Program-made: the position numbers and the translations under genes
Shown: piece after piece, positions 58,804 to 64,000 of the stretch
Position numbering within the stretch: position 1 is the first letter of the stretch
Layout: each line of letters begins with the position of its first letter
Origin: Azospirillum thiophilum
GTDB taxonomy: Bacteria; Pseudomonadota; Alphaproteobacteria; Azospirillales; Azospirillaceae
Assembly: GCF_001305595.1 (NCBI RefSeq)
Contig: NZ_CP012401.1
Coordinates: 2,863,001-2,927,000 of the forward strand
Direction: 5' to 3'
DNA length: 64,000 bases
The notes under the pieces: generated by a model
The model's input: only the letters and a program-made list of their open reading frames with translations
Databases searched by the model: none
What the model was told of the DNA's origin: nothing

Positions 58804-60816
58804 TCAGAAGGCCTGCCCCAGGCTGAGATAGAGCTGCCAGCGCGCGTCGTCGCCGGCAGGGTTGAGCGGGATGCCGACATCGACCCGCAGCGGGCCGAAG
58901 TCGGTGTAGTAACGCAGGCCGACGCCGGCACCGACGCGCAGCGGCTCGCTGAAATCCGGATATGCCTTGTCATACACCGTGCCGGCATCGACGAAGGGGA
59001 CGACGCCGATGCTCTCGGTGACCTTGATGCGCAGTTCGGCCCCGATCTCCAGCAGCGACCGGCCGCCGACCGGATCGTCGTAGCGGTCGCGCGGACCCGC
59101 CTTCTGGAAGCCGTAGCCACGCACCGACCCGCCGCCGCCGGCATAGAAGCGGTGGTCGGGCGGGATGTCCGACAGCGAAGTGCCGAGGATGCTGCCCAGC
59201 CCGATGCGCGCCGCGGCGACATAGCGCCCCTCGTTGCCCAGGTCGTGATAGGTGGAGCCGTTGAGCAGCACAGAGGTGAAGGGCGATTTGGTATCGCCGC
59301 CCATCGGGAACCAAGGCGTGACCTGCAGCGACGCCCGCTGTCCGGAGGTCGGGTTCAGCAGATTGTCGGTGCCGTTCCACGCCGCCCCCAGCGGGACGCC
59401 GATGAAGGCGGTCTGATAGGTGGTGTCCTCCGTCTCCACCCGGCCGCGCTCGCCGCTGACGCCGTAGCTGACGGTGAGCTGGTCGGTCAGCGGCCGTTCC
59501 AGCTTGACCGTCAGTTCCGACGCGACGCGACTGTAAGCGGGCGGCTGGTCGTTCACCACGGCGAAATTGACCAGCAGTGACTGCTTGACCGCCAGGAAGT
59601 CGGGCTTGCGGAAATTCACGCTGAAGCGCAGGTCCGGCAGGTCGTTGCCGGTGCTGGAGCTGCCGCCGGACGATCCCGCGACGCGCCCGACATCCACGCC
59701 GACGCGCAACTGTTCCGCCCCGCCGAACAGGTTGCGGTGGCCCCAATAGGCGTTGGTGCCGAGCCCGTCCTCGGTCGAGAAGGTGACGCCGCCGCCGATG
59801 AAGCGGCGCTTGCGTTCGCCCACGGTGACGACGACCGGGGTCACGCCGTCCGGCCCCGGCTCGTCCGCCATCCGCACGCGGACGGTGTCGAACACCTGGA
59901 GGGCCGCGATGTCCTGTCGCGCCCTGTCGGTGGCGCCCGGGTCGTAGACCTGCCCCTCCTTCCAGGCCAGCCGGCCGCGCACCAGATCCTCGTCGACCTT
60001 CTCCAGCCCCTCGATGCGGGTGGCGCCATAGCGGGTCAGCGGGCCGGGGTCGACCGTGTAGGCCACATCCATCGTCCGGTCGGAATGGTCGACCACCACC
60101 TCCCGGTCCGCCGCCTTGGCGAAGGCATAGCCGCGCCTGGCGAGGCGCCCGACCAGTTCGGATTCGGCGTCCAGCACCTTCTGCGCCACGGCCGGCGCCC
60201 CGGCGGCGAGACCGAGATCGTCGGTCGCCACCTCGGCCGGCAGGCCGGAGCCGCCGGCCCCCCGGACATTCACCGTCTTGATGTGGTAGAGCGGCCCCGG
60301 CGTCACCGCGACCGTCACCTTGACCGGCGGCGCATCGCTCCCTGCGGGCTGACCGCCGGTCGCCGACTGGTCGTCGATCCGGATGTCGAGCCGGGCATCA
60401 TAGTAACCGGCGGAGCGCAGCGCGGTCTGCAACCGGTCGCGGTCGCTGTCGGCCCGCCGCTCCAACCCGATCAGCGAGGGCGGCGCGTCGTCCTTCAACT
60501 CGACCAGCGTGGACGCGTCGTTCAGCGTGCTGCGCAGGCCGTCGTCCTCGATGCCGGTGAACTCCACCGCGTAGCGGAGGCCGGCGGGCCGCGCCTCCTC
60601 GTCCTGCGGCACCTCGGGGGCCGCGGCTGGGGGGGCGGCCGGGGGCGCGTCGGCGGGTGACTCCTGTGCGCGCCCGGCAGCGGCCGGCCCCAGCAACAGC
60701 AGGGCGGCGACCAGCGGGACGGCGATGGGAGCCTTGAGCGGCGCCGTGGCAAAACCGGTTGCGGAACCGGCAGCAGCGGCCACCTTGCGGCGGGAAGCGG
60801 AGGCGAAGCGGATCAT
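58804..60816 (-). CDS. tamA: Translocation and assembly module outer-membrane protein TamA
   Basis: A 670-residue Omp85-family protein. It has a signal peptide (LVAALLLLGPAAAGRAQ), a Pro/Ala-rich spacer, three POTRA domains (about 75-300, including VKVTVAVTPGPLYHIKTVNV and YTVDPGPLTRYGATRIEGLEKV in parts), and a C-terminal 16-strand barrel. The barrel has the conserved GGGGSVRGYGFQKAGPRDRYDDPVGGRSLLE region (in parts) and ends in LGQAF. ATG 60816 follows TGGGGGCG. A TTG at 60837 opens the frame. It is operonic with tamB. Confidence 0.93.
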   Translation of the reverse strand: MIRFASASRRKVAAAAGSATGFATAPLKAPIAVPLVAALLLLGPAAAGRAQESPADAPPAAPPAAAPEVPQDEEARPAGLRYAVEFTGIEDDGLRSTLNDASTLVELKDDAPPSLIGLERRADSDRDRLQTALRSAGYYDARLDIRIDDQSATGGQPAGSDAPPVKVTVAVTPGPLYHIKTVNVRGAGGSGLPAEVATDDLGLAAGAPAVAQKVLDAESELVGRLARRGYAFAKAADREVVVDHSDRTMDVAYTVDPGPLTRYGATRIEGLEKVDEDLVRGRLAWKEGQVYDPGATDRARQDIAALQVFDTVRVRMADEPGPDGVTPVVVTVGERKRRFIGGGVTFSTEDGLGTNAYWGHRNLFGGAEQLRVGVDVGRVAGSSGGSSSTGNDLPDLRFSVNFRKPDFLAVKQSLLVNFAVVNDQPPAYSRVASELTVKLERPLTDQLTVSYGVSGERGRVETEDTTYQTAFIGVPLGAAWNGTDNLLNPTSGQRASLQVTPWFPMGGDTKSPFTSVLLNGSTYHDLGNEGRYVAAARIGLGSILGTSLSDIPPDHRFYAGGGGSVRGYGFQKAGPRDRYDDPVGGRSLLEIGAELRIKVTESIGVVPFVDAGTVYDKAYPDFSEPLRVGAGVGLRYYTDFGPLRVDVGIPLNPAGDDARWQLYLSLGQAF

Positions 60817-60888
60817 CGCCCCCAATGTAAGATCCAATGACGCATGGCTCCATCCCGGAAATTCGCGCTAGGCCAAAGGGCACGGCGC

Positions 60889-60916
60889 TTGCGTTTTCGG
60901 CGGGGATCCATATATT
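60889..60916 (+). promoter_or_regulatory. Sigma-70-type promoter for typA
   Basis: TTGCGT at 60889-60894 and TATATT at 60911-60916 are separated by 16 bp. A start near 60923 would give a leader of about 105 nt before typA. It is the only plausible pair in the divergent tamA-typA spacer. Confidence 0.6.
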
Positions 60917-60941
60917 GCGCCGCAACAGTTTCCCCGACAGC

Positions 60942-60971
60942 GCCCACCGAATCCTTCGGCGGGCATTTTTT
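60942..60971 (+). terminator. Terminator-like hairpin in the typA leader
   Basis: GCCC-A-CCGAA and TTCGG-C-GGGC form a stem of nine pairs with one A-C mismatch and loop TCC, followed by ATTTTTTG. It lies between the predicted promoter and the typA start, so it could attenuate typA. No upstream plus-strand gene exists whose end it could serve. Confidence 0.7.
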
Positions 60972-61026
60972 GTTGCTTGCGGCGAGGTGCTGCGTGTCGG
61001 GGGTGCCATTGCGAGACCAAGGCTCC

Positions 61027-62853
<1,827 letters not shown>

Positions 62854-62894
62854 TCGGTTCGCGGCTTTTTAGAGTAGAGTACCAGTCTGGTCTT

Positions 62895-62994
62895 GCCCCC
62901 ACCCCGGCCCTCCCCCGCTGGGCGGGGGAGGGAGTCTGTCGCATGGCGGCAGAGTTCCCTCCCCTGCGAAGCGGGGGAGGGTTAGGGTGGGGGC
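62895..62994. repeat. Structured intergenic repeat, copy 2 (between typA and the permease gene)
   Basis: A 100-bp element bounded by GCCCCCACCC and GGGTGGGGGC. An inner CCCTCCCCCGC / GCGGGGGAGGG pairing occurs twice in mirrored form. It is related to copy 1 at 36357-36479 and differs by compensatory changes at the ends and by a shorter central spacer. Confidence 0.75.
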
Positions 62995-63047
62995 AAAACC
63001 ACGACACTCCCACCACCTCCACACACGACAGCGAGGACACCCCCCGC

Positions 63048-64000
63048 ATGGCGACGGCGACCGACGCGAAGTCCCCCGGCTCCCCGTCCTTCTCCCCCCG
63101 CCGCCTGTGGTCGCGGATCGGCCCGACCGGCCTGTCCGCCCTGATCCTCGCGATACTGATCGCCCTGCCGATCCTCGCCGTCTTCGTCCAGGCGGCCGGC
63201 GTCTCCACCGATTTGTGGGGGCACATGGCGCGGACGGTGCTTCCCGGCTACATCGCCAATACCCTGATCCTGCTGGGCATCGTCGGCGTCGTCACGCTGG
63301 TGACCGGCGTCGCCTGCGCATGGACCGTGACAATGCACGAGTTCCGCGGCCGCGGGGTGCTGCAATGGCTGCTGCTGCTGCCGCTGGCCATGCCGGCCTA
63401 TGTGCTGGCCTACACCTACACCGACTTCCTGCAATTCGCCGGTCCGCTGCAATCCTTCCTGCGCGCCAGCTTCGGCTGGCGGCGCGGCGACTATTGGTTT
63501 CCGGAGATCCACACCGCGTGGGGCGCCGGTCTGGTGCTGTCGTCGGTGCTCTACCCCTACGTCTATGTACTGACCCGCGCCGCCTTCCTCGAACAGTCGG
63601 TCTGCGTGCTGGAGGCCAGCCGCATGCTCGGCTGCTCCGCCTTCGGCGCCTTCCGCCGCGTGGCCCTGCCGCTTGCCCGCCCGGCGCTGGTCACCGGCGT
63701 CGGCTATGCCCTGATGGAGACGCTGGCCGATTTCGGCGCCGTGCGCTATTTCGGCATCGACACCTTCACCGTCGGCATCTACCGCACCTGGTTCGCGCTG
63801 GGCGATGCGGCGATGGCGGCCCAGCTGGCCGCGGTGCTGCTGCTGGTGGTGCTGGCGCTCGTCGGGCTGGAGCGGCTGTCGCGCGGCCGGATGCGCTTTC
63901 ACCAGACCACCGGCCGCTACCGCGCCCTGCCCGCCCCTCGCCTGTCGGCGCGCGGCACCGTGCTGGCCTGGATCGTCTGCCTGACGCCGATCCTGTTCGG
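63048..64000 (+). CDS. Iron(III) ABC transporter permease, Fbp type (5' part; runs off window)
   Basis: About 317 codons of a permease begin at ATG 63048. Features are an N-terminal hydrophilic stretch, then alternating membrane helices (LSALILAILIALPILAVFVQAA, IANTLILLGIVGVVTLVTG, LLLLPLAMPAYVLAYTYTDFL), and the EAA-like loop LEASRMLGCSAFGAFRRVALPLARPAL. Conserved segments FLRASFGW and YALMETLADFGAVRYFGIDTFTVGIYRTWF (in parts) are diagnostic of the FbpB/SfuB-type two-domain iron permeases. The second half lies beyond the right edge, as would the ATPase or binding-protein genes. Confidence 0.88.
   Translation, partial: MATATDAKSPGSPSFSPRRLWSRIGPTGLSALILAILIALPILAVFVQAAGVSTDLWGHMARTVLPGYIANTLILLGIVGVVTLVTGVACAWTVTMHEFRGRGVLQWLLLLPLAMPAYVLAYTYTDFLQFAGPLQSFLRASFGWRRGDYWFPEIHTAWGAGLVLSSVLYPYVYVLTRAAFLEQSVCVLEASRMLGCSAFGAFRRVALPLARPALVTGVGYALMETLADFGAVRYFGIDTFTVGIYRTWFALGDAAMAAQLAAVLLLVVLALVGLERLSRGRMRFHQTTGRYRALPAPRLSARGTVLAWIVCLTPILF

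Overview
The window is GC-rich chromosomal DNA from an alphaproteobacterium, most probably Azospirillum or a close relative in the Rhodospirillales. The evidence is the gene content: an AapJQMP amino-acid ABC transporter, a SAM-II riboswitch ahead of metZ, a MerR regulator of the LiuR type beside etfBA, a TolC/rhodanese/Pcm cluster, perfect CtrA-type boxes (TTAA-N7-TTAA) and FNR/FixK-type boxes (TTGA-N6-TCAA). Most of the window is ordinary housekeeping and metabolism. I see no prophage, IS element, CRISPR array or plasmid backbone.

Layout. 1-1789: the 5' part of a TolC-type exporter gene, a rhodanese and a Pcm-type methyltransferase, all on the minus strand. 2119-2500: tRNA-Cys and tRNA-Asn, each followed by a terminator. 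2753-3523: three small proteins. 3775-9800: a plus-strand run with an HtrA-like pseudoprotease, nudF, cysK, alaX, sseA, two GNAT acetyltransferases and a small membrane protein. 10023-11580: divergent mipA and tetR sharing two identical-format operators. 11820-17433: hisC and aapJQMP on the minus strand. 17738-19377: metC and hisI. 19943-21215: an RTX-type protein and a lipoprotein. 21298-25572: TRAP permeases and a chemoreceptor. 25641-30296: bpt, an alpha-E/ATP-grasp pair and motB. 30583-38479: fatty-acid and electron-transfer metabolism (acyl-CoA ligase, LiuR-like regulator, thioesterase, etfBA). 38501-46454: a hybrid histidine kinase, murJ, riboswitch-metZ, a phasin, a CDF metal transporter and an OsmC protein. 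46527-54263: YjbH, an ECF sigma factor, a lytic transglycosylase and small unknowns. 54317-60816: tamA and tamB. 61027-64000: typA and a partial iron-transport-type permease.

The most interesting signal lies between genes. Three intergenic regions (9821-9926, 11662-11771, 19437-19548) each carry the same module. It has a perfect FNR/FixK-type palindrome centred at -41.5, a TAGAxx -10 element, a nearly invariant 5' segment (GTCTCTAACC(C)TCCCTGT) and an intrinsic terminator whose stem sequence differs in every copy while its pairing is kept. No copy contains an ATG or an evident reading frame. I read this as a multicopy family of roughly 60-nt noncoding RNAs switched on by low oxygen, with an exposed CCUCCC segment able to pair with Shine-Dalgarno sequences. 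I do not recognise it as a named family.

Other points of note are an HtrA paralogue that has lost all three catalytic residues, CtrA-type boxes ahead of motB and ahead of the RTX gene, an approximately 100-120 bp structured repeat with compensatory base changes (one copy splits etfB from etfA), an apparent attenuator in the typA leader, and a SAM-II aptamer followed by a terminator.
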